Assembly (NCBI GenBank): GCA_034006035.1
Contig: JAVETN010000002.1
Location: 186,001-250,000 of the forward strand
DNA: 64,000 nucleotides
Source of the DNA: Desulforegulaceae bacterium
GTDB lineage: Bacteria > Desulfobacterota > Desulfobacteria > Desulfobacterales > JACKCP01
Reading direction: 5' to 3'
A model generated the notes under the pieces. It made no database searches, was not told where the DNA came from, and saw nothing but the letters and a program-made list of their open reading frames with translations. The position numbers were made by a program, and so were the translations under genes. This document shows positions 7,175-16,443 of this stretch, in pieces. How positions within the stretch are numbered: position 1 is the stretch's first letter; the number at the start of each line of letters is the position of its first letter.

Positions 7175-10100
7175 CTATTCTGTTACTATACTGGGAAGAT
7201 CAATTGAACTTCCACCTTCTTGAAGAAAGCGAAAGTAAAAATCTTTAAAATAAATTGTTTCTCTTTTATCTTCTGGTAACTTTTCTGAAGCATCAATTCC
7301 CAGGGTATGAAGACCGATTTCAGGGTTATCATCAAAATATTTTTCAGGTTTTTTGTCATTAATATCAGGAGTTAAAAAAGTTTGACTAAAAACAATTTTA
7401 TTATTTAAATCTTTATCTTTTGCAACAATATTACCCCAGATAGACTTATCTTTTTTAAATCTATATCCTCCCTTTGTTGGAAAATCAGGCTCATCTGAAT
7501 CTTTTTTAACACCTAATCCTTCCCATTGAGCATTTGTAAAATAATTTCCGCTGGAAGGCCATTTTACTGAATAATCTTCTGAGTTTTCTGAATTGTTAAG
7601 ATATTTTTTCCTCTTTGTTTTTCCGTCCTTTAAAAAACCATCTTCTGAACCTATAAAAGCAGTGACTTTATTTATTTTTTCATTCTTGCCATCACAATTA
7701 AAATCACCCTCTTGTTCCATTATTTTAAAACCCAGGGTTACCCAGGGTTTCATATAAAGCCTGTAATTATAGTTTTTCTTTTTTTCCTGGTCATTTAAAT
7801 CTGTTGGAACAATAATATAAGCAAAATTTTCCATAAGATCTTCTGACCCGTCGGGATTTTTAACTTTAATTTCTCCGGGAAGCCCTAAAATATTGTCTTG
7901 ACCATCAATTGTATGTGTTTTTAAAATATTAAATTTATCTGTCAGTTTCCATGCAAGGAATGAATTGTCATAGGTATAATCAGACAATTCTCCATCATAA
8001 TAGCCAGAACCACCGGTATAAGTAATTTTTGCTGAGGCAAAAAATTTTCCTAACAAACCAAACCCTGTAGTCTGGGTAAAGCTTACAGCTTCGCCTTTAA
8101 AATTTTGTTTAGTATAAAGAGTTACTTCAAAACCTTCAGGAACTTGAACTTCTTTCAAGTATACTCCTCCCGAAACTAGCCAAGTAACAGACCCAAAATC
8201 CGCATAATCTCCTGCCTCAAGTTCAAAATCAAGAAATACAGTTCTATCAAACATTACTTTTTCACTACTTTGACTATACTGATAAATAATACACAGTTCA
8301 GCACTAACAAGAGGCATATAAGAAAGCCAGTCAAACTTTTTTCCTTCTTTCTGCCAAAAAACAAGATAGGGAATACCATCAAGGGGAGGATCTTCATCCC
8401 AACTTACCATATTATAAATTGGATCAACACAACCAGCTGTTAGTTGGTGATTCTTTTTATCCTTTTTATCTAAATAAAAAAACTCATCTGGAATATCATC
8501 GTTATCCTCCCCTTTGGTCTTTCCAGTAACACCCCTCATAAAAGAAATTCCATAATAATCTGATTCTCCCCTAAGCCTGAAAGATATTCCCGGCATATAA
8601 TTCCCGGGATAATTAGCTTCACCAGTGAGATCATCTTCATCTTCAGTAAATTTAATTTTAACCTGACCTTCATAGGAAAGAGTATTACCTGATTTTTTCC
8701 ACATTTTTTCTAAAAAAGATTTTTCTTCTTCACTCCAATTATATTCAAAAAGGCTTTCTTTTCCCTTTGGAGGAGCTCCTTTGGTTTCAGTAACCTTTAA
8801 AATACCTGTATCTTTGTCAAGCTTATGACCTCCAATAACACTCTGACTTTTTTCATATTCTTTCAGTCCATCAAAAACCTCACTTAAAATTGCAAAATCG
8901 TCTTTTGAATAAAGGGGCTGATTGCGTGAAAGAACAACCCTTGCCTCTTTAAAACTGCCTTCTCCAGCAACCCCTGTGGAAACTATTTTTACATATCTGC
9001 GGAAAACAATATCAGTATCATCATTAATTTCGACCCCTGAACCAGGGAACTGACTACCTGATAAAGGCAAGGCCTTTAAACCCTTGAGAGTATCCCCCTC
9101 AAACCTTTCATACATGAGAGTATGTCCATTTATAGCCACAACTCCGTTAAAAGGGGGAATAAAGGCTTTAAGTTCTCCCTTGATTTTAATCTCACCGCCT
9201 TCACTAACAATTTTGTCTTCGTCTGCACTTATTACAATAAAAGCATTTTCATCTTTATCCATATTTTTTGGAAAATCATTAGCTGTGATTTTTCCTGAAT
9301 CATAATTAATATCTTTAACAGAATAAATTTCCCTTTTTGACTTATCTTTGACTTTAAGCTCAAACTTCCCTTGTGAAATGTTTATACCTGCTTTTATTGA
9401 ATCAGGAGGATTTCCAACAGATACAAGTACACCTGAAGAAGGCCTGAAATAATAGGATTGAAAATCAAGATAAAACCCTTCTGAATCACCGGTTTTAAAA
9501 AGCTTGCCTTTATTTATTATATTTTCTGCAAAAGCAGTGTCATTATCTTTTTCTTCCATAATAGCAGATAAAGCATATCTAAAACCTGACTCAGCATTAT
9601 AATATGCCCTTTGGCCAAAAAGCCTGGACACATTCTGGCTTTCTCCTGAAGTTAAAAAAGCAATGGCTCCGGCTCCAAGAATACCTGCAACAGCAATTGT
9701 AGCTATAATTGCAATTAAAATACTGCCCTTATTATTAGCAAAAGAAAATTTTCTTTTCTTATTTAAAAAACTGATTATAAATTTTCCCATAACCAAAAAA
9801 ATTCCAAAAATGAAAAAACAAATCAAAGAATATTTTTTTAAAATTAAAGTTGAAAAATTTTCATTGGATAAAAAATTTGTTTTTATATTCTTAATTAAGC
9901 TTAAAGCTTTTTCAAACTCTCCTGCTGATATAAAACAAGAAGGATTTCCCGGGGTGGGATCATCCCCTCCTCCAGGGGGTGGATCAGGTTCATCATCACC
10001 TGGAGTTGACGGAGTAAATTCGTCCAGCCCCGAACCATAAAAAGTGTTTCTTGGAAGAATTGTATCTTTAAATTTAAGATTTGTATTAAAAGGGTTTAAA

Positions 10101-10561
10101 TATTCAATTTCTGCAGTTACTGATTCAAGGTCTTTTTTATCATCTTTTGAAATATCCCAGTTGCCTTGGCCTTTTTTCCCGCTATTGTAACTGAACTTAA
10201 AATTTTCAAAACCTTGAGCTAAAGGCCCGAAGTTTTCACCATCAACCCAAAGATTTAAAGACTTATCTTCTTTTTTAAACTTTTCTGTTATCCTTATATT
10301 TTCATTATTTACCCTTACAATTTCAAGCTCATTATCAGAAGCAGATTCTATATCCACAAGATTTCTCACACTTTTTCTTATTCTTATAAGAGCAAAGTCT
10401 GCTTCGCTTGAAATTGAAGAAGATTCTTTTGCCATAAGATAACTTTTTGTAAGCTGAACTATTCCAAGCCCTGCCAAAGCAGTTAAAAAGGAAGCTATAA
10501 GAAGAACTGCAATAATCTCAACCAGGGTAAATCCGTTTTTATCAGCAATATTTTTTATCAT
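7175..10561 (-). CDS. Giant minor pilin: PilW/MshO-like prepilin fused to a PilX/MshP-like domain
   Basis: This single 1128-residue frame contains two prepilin-like N-termini. Residues 1-35 hold NGFTLVEIIAVLLIASFLTA, a normal class III signal with Glu at +5. A PilW/GspJ-like domain follows, then a Pro/Gly/Asp-rich linker (~185-206). Next come CFIS at ~208-211 and a hydrophobic segment ending in basic residues (NKKRK, ~265), resembling a CFI-box C-terminal sorting tail. Directly after it, KGSILIAIIATIAVAGIL (~278-296) and SRLFGQRAYYNAESGFRYAL look like the start of a PilX/MshP-type minor pilin, which usually lacks Glu +5. The remaining ~830 residues are beta-rich, with a beta/gamma-crystallin-like stretch near 810-850. 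The position after GspH- and GspI-type pilins matches MSHA order C-D-O-P. It probably acts at the pilus tip; fusion versus read-through of two former genes is unresolved. Confidence 0.75.
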   Translation of the reverse strand: MIKNIADKNGFTLVEIIAVLLIASFLTALAGLGIVQLTKSYLMAKESSSISSEADFALIRIRKSVRNLVDIESASDNELEIVRVNNENIRITEKFKKEDKSLNLWVDGENFGPLAQGFENFKFSYNSGKKGQGNWDISKDDKKDLESVTAEIEYLNPFNTNLKFKDTILPRNTFYGSGLDEFTPSTPGDDEPDPPPGGGDDPTPGNPSCFISAGEFEKALSLIKNIKTNFLSNENFSTLILKKYSLICFFIFGIFLVMGKFIISFLNKKRKFSFANNKGSILIAIIATIAVAGILGAGAIAFLTSGESQNVSRLFGQRAYYNAESGFRYALSAIMEEKDNDTAFAENIINKGKLFKTGDSEGFYLDFQSYYFRPSSGVLVSVGNPPDSIKAGINISQGKFELKVKDKSKREIYSVKDINYDSGKITANDFPKNMDKDENAFIVISADEDKIVSEGGEIKIKGELKAFIPPFNGVVAINGHTLMYERFEGDTLKGLKALPLSGSQFPGSGVEINDDTDIVFRRYVKIVSTGVAGEGSFKEARVVLSRNQPLYSKDDFAILSEVFDGLKEYEKSQSVIGGHKLDKDTGILKVTETKGAPPKGKESLFEYNWSEEEKSFLEKMWKKSGNTLSYEGQVKIKFTEDEDDLTGEANYPGNYMPGISFRLRGESDYYGISFMRGVTGKTKGEDNDDIPDEFFYLDKKDKKNHQLTAGCVDPIYNMVSWDEDPPLDGIPYLVFWQKEGKKFDWLSYMPLVSAELCIIYQYSQSSEKVMFDRTVFLDFELEAGDYADFGSVTWLVSGGVYLKEVQVPEGFEVTLYTKQNFKGEAVSFTQTTGFGLLGKFFASAKITYTGGSGYYDGELSDYTYDNSFLAWKLTDKFNILKTHTIDGQDNILGLPGEIKVKNPDGSEDLMENFAYIIVPTDLNDQEKKKNYNYRLYMKPWVTLGFKIMEQEGDFNCDGKNEKINKVTAFIGSEDGFLKDGKTKRKKYLNNSENSEDYSVKWPSSGNYFTNAQWEGLGVKKDSDEPDFPTKGGYRFKKDKSIWGNIVAKDKDLNNKIVFSQTFLTPDINDKKPEKYFDDNPEIGLHTLGIDASEKLPEDKRETIYFKDFYFRFLQEGGSSIDLPSIVTE

Positions 10562-10562
10562 T

Positions 10563-10970
10563 TTATTTCCTAAGCCAAAAAATTGAGGTTAAAGATATTG
10601 AAGGAGATAAATTATCAATAATCTCGATTTTTAAAAATAATGCTCCTGATTCCGAACCAACACCTTCATCGTTAAAAGGCGGGGAGTCATACCATGTTTT
10701 TATAAGCTTAAAGTTTTTATTGGAAGTCTCATCACTGAGTTTTTCAAGAAAAGCTGCTGAATTTGCACCAGTATCTGTATAAACAGCTGTAATTCTGTCC
10801 ATGGCCACTCCCACACGATGAGCAGCAGAGGTTTCCAGAAGAGATTGTCCTGTTTTGGAAAAAACCGACTGCATTAAAGTGATGAGAATACTGGCTAAAA
10901 TTGAAGCTACTATAAGAGAGACAATTATTTCAATAAGGGTAAACCCGTTTTTAGAAGAAAGTTTTATCAT
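10563..10970 (-). CDS. Minor pilin, GspI/PilV/MshD-like
   Basis: This 135-residue prepilin has a short basic leader ending at Gly (residue 9) and the cleavage/assembly signal FTLIEIIVSLIVASILASIL, with Glu at +5. The rest is a small globular domain ending in Trp-Leu-Arg-Lys. It overlaps the preceding GspH-like gene by four bases (ATGA type) and ends one base before the start of the giant minor pilin, so the three are co-translated. Assignment to the I/V class rests on operon position and size rather than on diagnostic residues. Confidence 0.8.
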   Translation of the reverse strand: MIKLSSKNGFTLIEIIVSLIVASILASILITLMQSVFSKTGQSLLETSAAHRVGVAMDRITAVYTDTGANSAAFLEKLSDETSNKNFKLIKTWYDSPPFNDEGVGSESGALFLKIEIIDNLSPSISLTSIFWLRK

Positions 10971-11434
10971 TTTATATAACCTGATTTATGAACTTTTAAA
11001 GACTTATTTCCCAAAGAAAAATTTATTGTAAATTCAGAACCTGTTATTGTAGATTCAGAATCTGAAGGCAATGAAGGATGGCCAAAGCTATTAAAAACAA
11101 TATCGTGTCCTGAAATACTTAAATTCCCAGATTCAGAAAGTTTAACAACAAGATTTTCTTCACCAGGGAGATATTGTTTTTTAGAAGCATTATTTTCTAT
11201 TTTAAACAAATAATAACCCAAATTACCTTCTAAACCTATTCCCCATTTTTTATCAGAATTAAGAGCGTTTGTACGTGCATAAACAAGATGGGTTTTAAAC
11301 TTTGCAACAGCAGAATTTTCATTTGCTGTTTCCTGAAAATTGAAACTTTTTGCAATTGCAACCGCAGAAATAATTCCAATAATAACAATTACTGTAATTA
11401 CCTCTATAAAAGTGAACCCTTTATTTTTATTCAT
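10967..11434 (-). CDS. Minor pilin, GspH/FimT/MshC-like
   Basis: The protein is 155 residues from the ATG at 11434. I choose this start because AAGGA lies at a good distance upstream and the resulting leader MNKNKG gives a normal prepilin signal before FTFIEVITVIVIIGIISAVA (Glu at +5). An upstream ATG at 11482 would add 16 hydrophobic and charged residues without a ribosome binding site. The stretch VAKFKTHLVYARTNAL is typical of GspH/FimT pseudopilins, which prime pilus assembly. It is the first gene of the minor pilin operon. Upstream (11435-11760) I see no further gene; a GG-N10-GT motif near the start is a poor sigma-54 match. Confidence 0.82.
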   Translation of the reverse strand: MNKNKGFTFIEVITVIVIIGIISAVAIAKSFNFQETANENSAVAKFKTHLVYARTNALNSDKKWGIGLEGNLGYYLFKIENNASKKQYLPGEENLVVKLSESGNLSISGHDIVFNSFGHPSLPSDSESTITGSEFTINFSLGNKSLKVHKSGYIK

Positions 11435-11767
11435 AAAAGCATCCTTAAACTTTATTTCAATAAAAAACAAAAGTTTATCCAAACTTATATTTACACTTTT
11501 TTATTGAACTTATCAATTTATAGCTATTATAGTTGATTTTTATAAAAAAATTAGATCCAGTAACTAGTTAAAATCAAATGATTTATCGGTTTTCAAGGAT
11601 AACAACAAACTCTTTAGAGGGGAAAAACAAACAATTACTTAAATAAAAATTTTATGATTAATTTACCTGCCCAAAGTAAACAACTTTTGCCAATCACTGG
11701 ATAATTTCAATTCACCTCTTTACAAACAAAAAATATTCTGATAACAAATTGTTTCGTAAAAATGAAA

Positions 11768-11843
11768 GCCAACGTAGCTCAGCTGGCAGAGCTGCTGATT
11801 TGTAATCAGCCGGTCGGGGGTTCGAGTCCCTTCGTTGGCTCCA
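11768..11843 (+). tRNA. tRNA-Thr (anticodon TGT)
   Basis: A full cloverleaf is visible: acceptor GCCAACG pairs with CGTTGGC, D-loop AGCTCAGCTGGCAGAGC, anticodon arm GCTGA-TTTGTAA-TCAGC with TGT at the anticodon positions, T-arm with GGTTCGAGTCC, and an encoded CCA end. It is followed after 14 bases by tRNA-Gly. Confidence 0.95.
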
Positions 11844-11857
11844 ATTTTTTTATTTTA

Positions 11858-11933
11858 GCGGGAGTAGCTCAGCTGGTAGAGCGTCAGCCTTCCAAGCTGA
11901 ATGTCGCGAGTTCGAAACTCGTCTCCCGCTCCA
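11858..11933 (+). tRNA. tRNA-Gly (anticodon TCC)
   Basis: Acceptor GCGGGAG pairs with CTCCCGC. The anticodon arm TCAGC-CTTCCAA-GCTGA places TCC at the anticodon. The T-loop is TTCGAAA and CCA is encoded. It is co-transcribed with the tRNA-Thr just upstream. Confidence 0.94.
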
Positions 11934-12097
11934 TTCCATCCCCATCTTTTTATATTTTTCATTGAATTTTCAAATAAGCTTCTTAGTTTATAATTTATAT
12001 ATGAACTTAATCTTTGCCATAGTTGTTGTTCAAAACTTGTAAGCCAAGATCTGTTCAGCCTGTTAAATCCAGGTTAAATTTATAAAAGGAGGCACAA

Positions 12098-12787
12098 TTG
12101 AATTATAAAAAACTAAAAAAACTTATAAAAACCAAAATTGAGTCTGCCCCTCCTTCTGAGGCAGTTAAAGAATTAAATTCTTTTAAGTTCAAACAGCTTG
12201 CAGGACCTTTAAAAGGACTTTTATTTGACCCGGATCCTCTTATAAAATTCAGAGCTTCAGAGCTTTTAGGTCTTTTGGCAAAAGATGCTGCTGAAGAAAA
12301 TATAGAGCAGGTAAGAGACTTAATGAGACAGCTGATGTGGAATCTCAATGAAGAATCAGGGGGAATAGGCTGGGGTTCTGTTGAAGCAATGGCTGAAATA
12401 GCCTCAAATAATAAAAAAATACTCAATGAATTTTTTAAAATAATAATTTCTTATTCAGATCCTCTAAGCTCATCTTTTCTTGATCATGAAGCTCTTCATC
12501 CCGGAGCTGCCTGGGCAGTGGGAAAAATTTTAAAAGAAACTCAGGAAATAGACCATTATACAAAATATGTAACTAAAGTTTTACTTGATCATAAAAACCC
12601 CCAGGTAAAAGGATGTGCTTTATGGGGAGTTTCTCATCTTTCTGATATTTCAGGAATTGATCAATCTATAAAAGATCTTGAAAAAAGCAATGAAAGCTTT
12701 GACCTTTATAAAAACAGCAGGATTGAAACTCTTTCATTGACTGAAATGGCAGAGCAAATTCTAAAACTAAAGGACTATAGAAAATAA
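12098..12787 (+). CDS. DVU0298-like HEAT-repeat protein
   Basis: This 229-residue soluble protein is made of helical pairs typical of HEAT repeats. The central stretch LMWNLNEESGGIGWGSVEAM (about residues 69-88) and the later HPGAAWAVG motif are characteristic of the DVU0298 family, conserved in sulfate-reducing Desulfobacterota and of unknown biochemical role. Such repeats usually mediate protein-protein contacts. The start is TTG at 12098, chosen because AAAAGGAGG ends six bases before it and no ATG is available at the right distance. It follows two tRNA genes and precedes cfa in the same direction, with its own upstream space, so operon membership is uncertain. Confidence 0.78.
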   Translation: MNYKKLKKLIKTKIESAPPSEAVKELNSFKFKQLAGPLKGLLFDPDPLIKFRASELLGLLAKDAAEENIEQVRDLMRQLMWNLNEESGGIGWGSVEAMAEIASNNKKILNEFFKIIISYSDPLSSSFLDHEALHPGAAWAVGKILKETQEIDHYTKYVTKVLLDHKNPQVKGCALWGVSHLSDISGIDQSIKDLEKSNESFDLYKNSRIETLSLTEMAEQILKLKDYRK

Positions 12788-12964
12788 AAACTTTTTACTT
12801 TGTAATACTTTAAATAAAAAAACAAATATTTCCTTGACTAAAAGCGAAACTGGGTGTTTCATATTTTTTAAAGTAAACACTAAAATTCAGCCAACAATTG
12901 GTTGAAAATCTAAAATTTATTTCGTCCCTCAACTGATCAGTCTTGCATATTAAGGAGGAGAATA

Positions 12965-14092
12965 ATGAGTTACAAATCTCTTGTCCTCGATCTTGGAAAA
13001 CTGGCCGAAGTTACTATAGGCGATAACCCATGGGATATCAAAGTTCACAATGAAAAATTCTATAAAAAGTTTCTATCCAAAGGTTCTCTAGGGCTTGGAG
13101 AAGCATATATGGAAGGCTGGTGGGATTGTCAACAGCTTGATGAGTTTTTCTACAGGGTTATAAAAGCAAAGGTCAGAAACAAAATCCAAAGAAACATAAA
13201 ATTAATAGCCAGTCTTTTAATTGCCAAAATTTTTAACCAGCAAACCTTTAAAAAATCAAAAAGAGTGGCAAAACAGCATTATGATCTTGATCTTGAGTTA
13301 TTCAAAAAAATGCTTGGCAGCACAATGAGCTATACCTGCGGCTATTGGAATAAAGCAAAAACCCTTGAAGAGGCACAAATTGCCAAATTTGACTTAATCT
13401 GCAAAAAACTTGATTTAAAAGAAAACGAAAAAGTTCTTGATATGGGAAGCGGATTTGGAGGACTTTCAAAATACATGGCAGAAAAATACAAATGCAGGGT
13501 CACAGGTGTAAATATATCTGAGTCACATCATAATTATGCAAAAAACCTTTGCGGAAACAAAGTAAATTTTTGTTTGTGCGATTATAGATACCCGGAAAAA
13601 TACCTTCAGCCAGGAGAAAAATTTGACAAAATTGTATCTGTTGGAATGTTTGAAGCAATAGGCCCAAAAAATTTTAAAATTTTTTTTAAAATCATGCAAA
13701 CTATACTAAAAGATGAGGGTTTGTTCCTTCTTCATACAATTGGAGCCCCAAAGGATCAAAGAAGAGGCGATCCATGGATTCTCAAATATATTTTCCCAGG
13801 AGGAGTTATTCCAAAAGCAGGTGAAATTACAAAGAACACAGATGAACTTTTTGTTCTTGAAGATTGGCATAATTTTGGATTTGACTATTACAAAACTTTA
13901 AAAGCCTGGTTTAACAACTTTGATAAGTACTGGACTGAAGTAAAACAAAAAAACAAAGATAATGAATTATACAGAATGTGGAAATACTATCTTCTCATGT
14001 GTGCCGGGATATTCAAAGCAAGGAAGACTTCTCTTTGGCAGATTGTTTTTTCAAAAGGAGGAATTCCTGGTGGTTATGCTTCGATACGCTGA
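12965..14092 (+). CDS. cfa: Cyclopropane-fatty-acyl-phospholipid synthase
   Basis: This 375-residue SAM-dependent enzyme adds a methylene bridge to unsaturated acyl chains of membrane phospholipids. The N-terminal lipid-interacting region includes GSLGLGEAYMEGWWDC (~37-52). The catalytic region has KQHYDLDLELFKKML and MSYTCGYW with its conserved Cys near residue 125. The SAM-binding motif LDMGSGFGGLSKYMAEKY lies near 158-175. Length and motif order match Cfa. A strong AAGGAGG precedes the ATG, and a hairpin terminator follows at 14143, so it is probably monocistronic. Cyclopropane lipids are commonly linked to stress or stationary phase; nothing in the sequence shows the regulator. Confidence 0.93.
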   Translation: MSYKSLVLDLGKLAEVTIGDNPWDIKVHNEKFYKKFLSKGSLGLGEAYMEGWWDCQQLDEFFYRVIKAKVRNKIQRNIKLIASLLIAKIFNQQTFKKSKRVAKQHYDLDLELFKKMLGSTMSYTCGYWNKAKTLEEAQIAKFDLICKKLDLKENEKVLDMGSGFGGLSKYMAEKYKCRVTGVNISESHHNYAKNLCGNKVNFCLCDYRYPEKYLQPGEKFDKIVSVGMFEAIGPKNFKIFFKIMQTILKDEGLFLLHTIGAPKDQRRGDPWILKYIFPGGVIPKAGEITKNTDELFVLEDWHNFGFDYYKTLKAWFNNFDKYWTEVKQKNKDNELYRMWKYYLLMCAGIFKARKTSLWQIVFSKGGIPGGYASIR

Positions 14093-14142
14093 CTTAAAAA
14101 AGGATTTATATAGGTAAAAATACAGAAAAAACTATATAAACA

Positions 14143-14178
14143 AAAAACCGGTTGCCTGAAAAAGCTCCCGGTTTTTTT
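14143..14178 (+). terminator. cfa: Rho-independent terminator after cfa
   Basis: AAAAACCGG at 14143-14151 pairs with CCGGTTTTT at 14168-14176, followed by further T residues. It separates cfa from the convergent DUF3141 gene. Confidence 0.8.
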
Positions 14179-14214
14179 ATTTAGAATCTAATCAATAAAA
14201 TTTGTAAATTTATT

Positions 14215-16443
14215 TTATATAATATCAAAAATTTCCATCACTTCAATTATCAATTTATCTTCTTCAGAAGAAGTGTCAAAATCAGAAGCAGCTACTTTTT
14301 TCATCATTTCAACAGCTTCAAGCCTTTCCTCTTGGTTTTTGATAAGATATTCAAGGCTTTCAATTCCCCCTTTAAAATCCTGATTTAAAACTGAAGACTG
14401 CTGATGAATAATAGTTTTTATTTTTTTATCGTCAATAATTTTAAGTTTAGGATGGGTGTTGGCAGCAGCAATTATGGCATTGATTTCATATTCACTAAAC
14501 GACTTATCAACCAGTGCAACTGCAACCATCATTCTTATAACAGCCTCTTCAAAACCTCCCCTGTACTTTTTAAATCTATCAGCAGACTGAAAAGAGGAAG
14601 TTTCTTTTTTAATTTTTTCATCTGAAGTTGAAGGAAACATTGCTCTTACAAAGGGATTTCCATAAATTTGCCTAAAAAGTTGTTCCTGATACTTGTCTCT
14701 TAAGTCTCTTTGGAAATCAAGGCAGTCACCAATAAAATCGGCAAGTTTTTCCTCACAGATTACAAAAGGATTTTCCCTTGTAGCTTGAACCCTGTTTCTG
14801 TGTGAGAGTTTTCCAGTTACTTTAAACAAATACATCAAAGGATTGATATCAGAAAAAACATATCTTACAATTCTTTGTGGGTGATTCATTTTTATAAAAG
14901 GAGCGTTCCATTTGTTTACCATAGCTCTGACCAAAGGTCTTAAAGTTCTGATATAAAGCCTGTCATTCCACCAGGATACTGAAACAACAGGATAAAAACT
15001 CAACTCATCATCATCGCCTGAATCACCAAGATCTTTTATATCTTCAAAAGTTCTTTCCTCAAACCTTATATCATATTCTTTTTCACTGTATCTTGGGTCG
15101 CTTTTTTCAATAATCATTTCATAAAGACCCGGGGAAAGATAACCAAGTTTATCAACACTTTCTATTATTCCCTTGTGCTCCTTTATTGCAATTCTATCAG
15201 ATACAAAAATTCCCATATGCCTTATATTATCGTGAAGAAGATAAACAATTACCTGATTTTCTTTTTTAATTTCATCAACAGATCCCCAGACTTTTACTAT
15301 CCAGTTCAATGCCTGCTGGGGAGGAGTTATATTGTCTGCATCTGAGGAAAAAAGCACAAGAGGATCTCTTAAATCCTTTAAGTCAATTTTTTTACCGTCT
15401 TTAAATCCCAGCTCGCCCTTTTCAAGACTGTTTTCAATAAAAAGTTTGTTGATTATGAAGTTCACTTCCTCCTCAGTCATCATATAATAACTATTCCACC
15501 ATCTTTCAAAATTCAAATAATTACCGTGTCCCTTGTCAGCATTGGAAAAAAGCCTGTAAGGATGCCTAAAAAACGTATTTGCAGGATCTACGGCCTCATA
15601 ACCTGAAATAAGATGTGCTCCGTCAAAATATCCATTTCCCAAATCGCTTAAAAAAGACACATACCAGCATCCACCCATAATTCCGGTTCTGTATCTCATT
15701 ACATGCTTTCCCTCAACTCCGGCCCAATAAGAAATTGGAGAGCCATTTAAAATAAGAGGACCCATGAGATCTGGTTCTTCGGCTCCAAGCATTGCAAGTG
15801 CCCATCCCGCCTGGGAGTTTCCTATTACAGAGGGTCTTGGGGCATTAGGATGAAGCCGGATAACTTCTTCAATAAATTTAATTTCTGCATTTTTTACATC
15901 TTCAAGGGTTTGACCCTTTTCGGGCTCAGGAAAAAATATAATATAATAAACAGGATGCCCCGCCTGAAGAGCCATCCCAATTTCTGAATTCTTTTTTGAA
16001 CCTGCTATTCCAGGCCCTCCCCCAGACCTTGGATCAATAATTATAATGGGCCTGATCTTGGTTTCATCAGATGCTGCAAGGGGAGTAATTTCAACATTTC
16101 TTCTATCAGCAAGAGTTCTTAAATCCCTTTCTTTTTTCTCTTTTTCTTCTTTTCTTCTTTTTTCATCGCTCCTTCTTTCAATAATTTTTGTAAGAGCATA
16201 ATTAACAGGCTTGTCAAATTTACGGGCATCCATAATTATCTCGTAATTAAATGAAATAACAGGGGGCTGCCCTTTTTCAATATCCTTAAAAAACAAAGAA
16301 CTTTGTCTTCTCAAAAGATTGCCTATAATAGAAACCCTTTGCAACCTATCTATGGTGTATTCATAAAAAGGATGAAAAGAACTCAAGGTTTCAAGCTGGT
16401 CTTTTAATGAAAACATATCAAATGAAATTTGGTTGGTCATATT
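14215..16443 (-). CDS. DUF3141 alpha/beta-hydrolase-like protein with TerB-like tail
   Basis: The protein is about 742 residues from the ATG at 16443. This start is preferred because GGAGAG lies just upstream; the codon at 16458 would add five residues. The central domain resembles DUF3141/PHA-synthase-like alpha/beta hydrolases. IIIIDPRSGGGPGIAG is an oxyanion-type loop, GNSQAGWALAM (about residue 218) contains the presumptive nucleophile Ser, SSDADNITPPQQALNW the acid region, and LLHDNIRHMGIFVS the His region. The C-terminal ~110 residues (EEAVIRMMVAVALVDKSFSE) resemble a TerB-like helical domain. Substrate is unknown; family members occur near polyhydroxyalkanoate genes, but none are seen here. 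It overlaps the 3' end of nadK by seven bases, so the two are translationally coupled. Confidence 0.8.
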   Translation of the reverse strand, partial: NMTNQISFDMFSLKDQLETLSSFHPFYEYTIDRLQRVSIIGNLLRRQSSLFFKDIEKGQPPVISFNYEIIMDARKFDKPVNYALTKIIERRSDEKRRKEEKEKKERDLRTLADRRNVEITPLAASDETKIRPIIIIDPRSGGGPGIAGSKKNSEIGMALQAGHPVYYIIFFPEPEKGQTLEDVKNAEIKFIEEVIRLHPNAPRPSVIGNSQAGWALAMLGAEEPDLMGPLILNGSPISYWAGVEGKHVMRYRTGIMGGCWYVSFLSDLGNGYFDGAHLISGYEAVDPANTFFRHPYRLFSNADKGHGNYLNFERWWNSYYMMTEEEVNFIINKLFIENSLEKGELGFKDGKKIDLKDLRDPLVLFSSDADNITPPQQALNWIVKVWGSVDEIKKENQVIVYLLHDNIRHMGIFVSDRIAIKEHKGIIESVDKLGYLSPGLYEMIIEKSDPRYSEKEYDIRFEERTFEDIKDLGDSGDDDELSFYPVVSVSWWNDRLYIRTLRPLVRAMVNKWNAPFIKMNHPQRIVRYVFSDINPLMYLFKVTGKLSHRNRVQATRENPFVICEEKLADFIGDCLDFQRDLRDKYQEQLFRQIYGNPFVRAMFPSTSDEKIKKETSSFQSADRFKKYRGGFEEAVIRMMVAVALVDKSFSEYEINAIIAAANTHPKLKIIDDKKIKTIIHQQSSVLNQDFKGGIESLEYLIKNQEERLEAVEMMKKVAASDFDTSSEEDKLIIEVMEIFDII

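Noticed and set aside
11440-11480. Sigma-54 promoter before the minor pilin operon
   Set aside because: The best match has GG-N10-GT on the minus strand, lacking the invariant GC of the -12 element.
11762-11965. 67-residue open frame across the tRNA pair
   Set aside because: It coincides with tRNA-Thr and tRNA-Gly and has no independent support.
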